From Monilinia fructicola (lineage: Eukaryota; Ascomycota; Leotiomycetes; Helotiales; Sclerotiniaceae), in the NCBI GenBank assembly GCA_008692225.1, contig VICG01000004.1:1550501-1614500 (forward strand): a stretch of DNA of 64,000 bases. Direction: 5' to 3'. The position numbers were made by a program, and so were the translations under genes. Below, piece after piece: positions 63,714-64,000 of this stretch (position 1 is the stretch's first letter; every line of letters starts with the position of its first letter). The notes beneath the pieces are model-generated. The model was not told where the DNA came from. It ran no database searches and worked only from the letters and a program-made list of their open reading frames with translations.

Positions 63714-63989
63714 ATGCCAACAGATGAGCAGGAAAAAGGTAATGCAGAGGAAGGGATCTTAGGAGTTCCGACACCGACATCAAGTCAGGAGAAGACAGGG
63801 AGTGCCACACCTGGGCAAGGGGATAAAGCCTTTTGAGGTAACAAGACCCTATGCCACAGGTCATTCCCGGATTCTGATACAGATACAGATAAAAATAATT
63901 CAGAACGATTTTCTTCTTCTGACTTCGTGATAGAATTCATTGTCGGATCGCAAGAGACACGATGGATTCTCAGCAACGCTTGTGAATGA
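63714..63989 (+). CDS. Possible small gene at right edge with internal TGA
   Basis: Starts MPTDEQEKGNAEEGILGVPT and runs PTSSQEKTGSATPGQGDKAF to an in-frame TGA at 63834-63836, then continues in the same frame with SFPDSDTDTDKNNSERFSSS, DFVIEFIVGSQETRWILSN and a final stop at 63987. The acidic, Ser-rich composition looks like coding sequence. The TGA follows a TTTT run; two compensating one-base shifts would also bypass it. The family is unknown and it could be part of a larger gene beyond the window. Confidence 0.3.
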
Positions 63990-64000
63990 AAACGATAGAC

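Overview
The window looks like nuclear DNA of a filamentous ascomycete (Pezizomycotina), plausibly a leotiomycete, although that rank is a guess. The evidence is: genes split by short introns of about 48-65 nt with GTATGT/GTAAGT donors; long AT-rich or low-complexity intergenic tracts; a RID/Masc1-type cytosine methyltransferase (the enzyme family of repeat-induced point mutation); and fungal-specific families such as an EF-hand MscS channel, a CCCH protein with the fungal N-terminal domain, and a Pex22-like protein. There are no bacterial operon features and no recognisable rRNA or tRNA genes.

Layout, left to right: 3' part of a CCCH zinc-finger gene (1-1215, +); intergenic DNA with a 22-bp palindrome and a possible small gene (1.2-4.2 kb); eIF2B gamma/GCD1 (4242-6081, -); Pex22-like peroxisomal protein (7766-9212, -); a 5-kb gene-poor tract with an old ~204-bp duplication and dispersed repeats (9.2-14.5 kb); SRP19/SEC65 (14582-15509, -); RID-type methyltransferase (17868-20320, +); F-box protein (20943-22854, -); uncharacterised protein (24287-25031, +); secreted, probably GPI-anchored carboxylesterase (25415-27222, -); 5 kb without a recognised gene; MscS channel with EF-hand (32235-35143, -); a microsatellite-rich tract; PLP-homeostasis protein of the YggS family (38918-40223, +); small CYSTM-like protein (41281-41759, -); AT-rich repeats (42.7-44 kb); BTB protein (45016-46843, +); DUF202 membrane protein (50525-51000, +); aldo-keto reductase (52218-53437, +); a 191-bp MITE (54961-55151); TauD-type dioxygenase (57015-58414, -); and a right end with fragmentary, frame-shifted ORFs (61-64 kb).

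The genes are independent units and form no obvious biosynthetic cluster. They cover translation initiation, ER protein targeting, peroxisome biogenesis, mechanosensing, sulfonate use and redox metabolism. Two broad patterns stand out. First, many genes read perfectly only if single-base shifts, usually at short homopolymers, are allowed, while six others are clean. This could be draft-sequence error, or real decay in some of them (RID, F-box, right end). Second, two short palindromic words, TACCTAGGTA and TACGGAGTA, recur between genes far more often than chance predicts. I found no clear new multi-gene system. The best candidates for follow-up are the MITE, the CACGTG palindromes, the repeated words and the status of RID.
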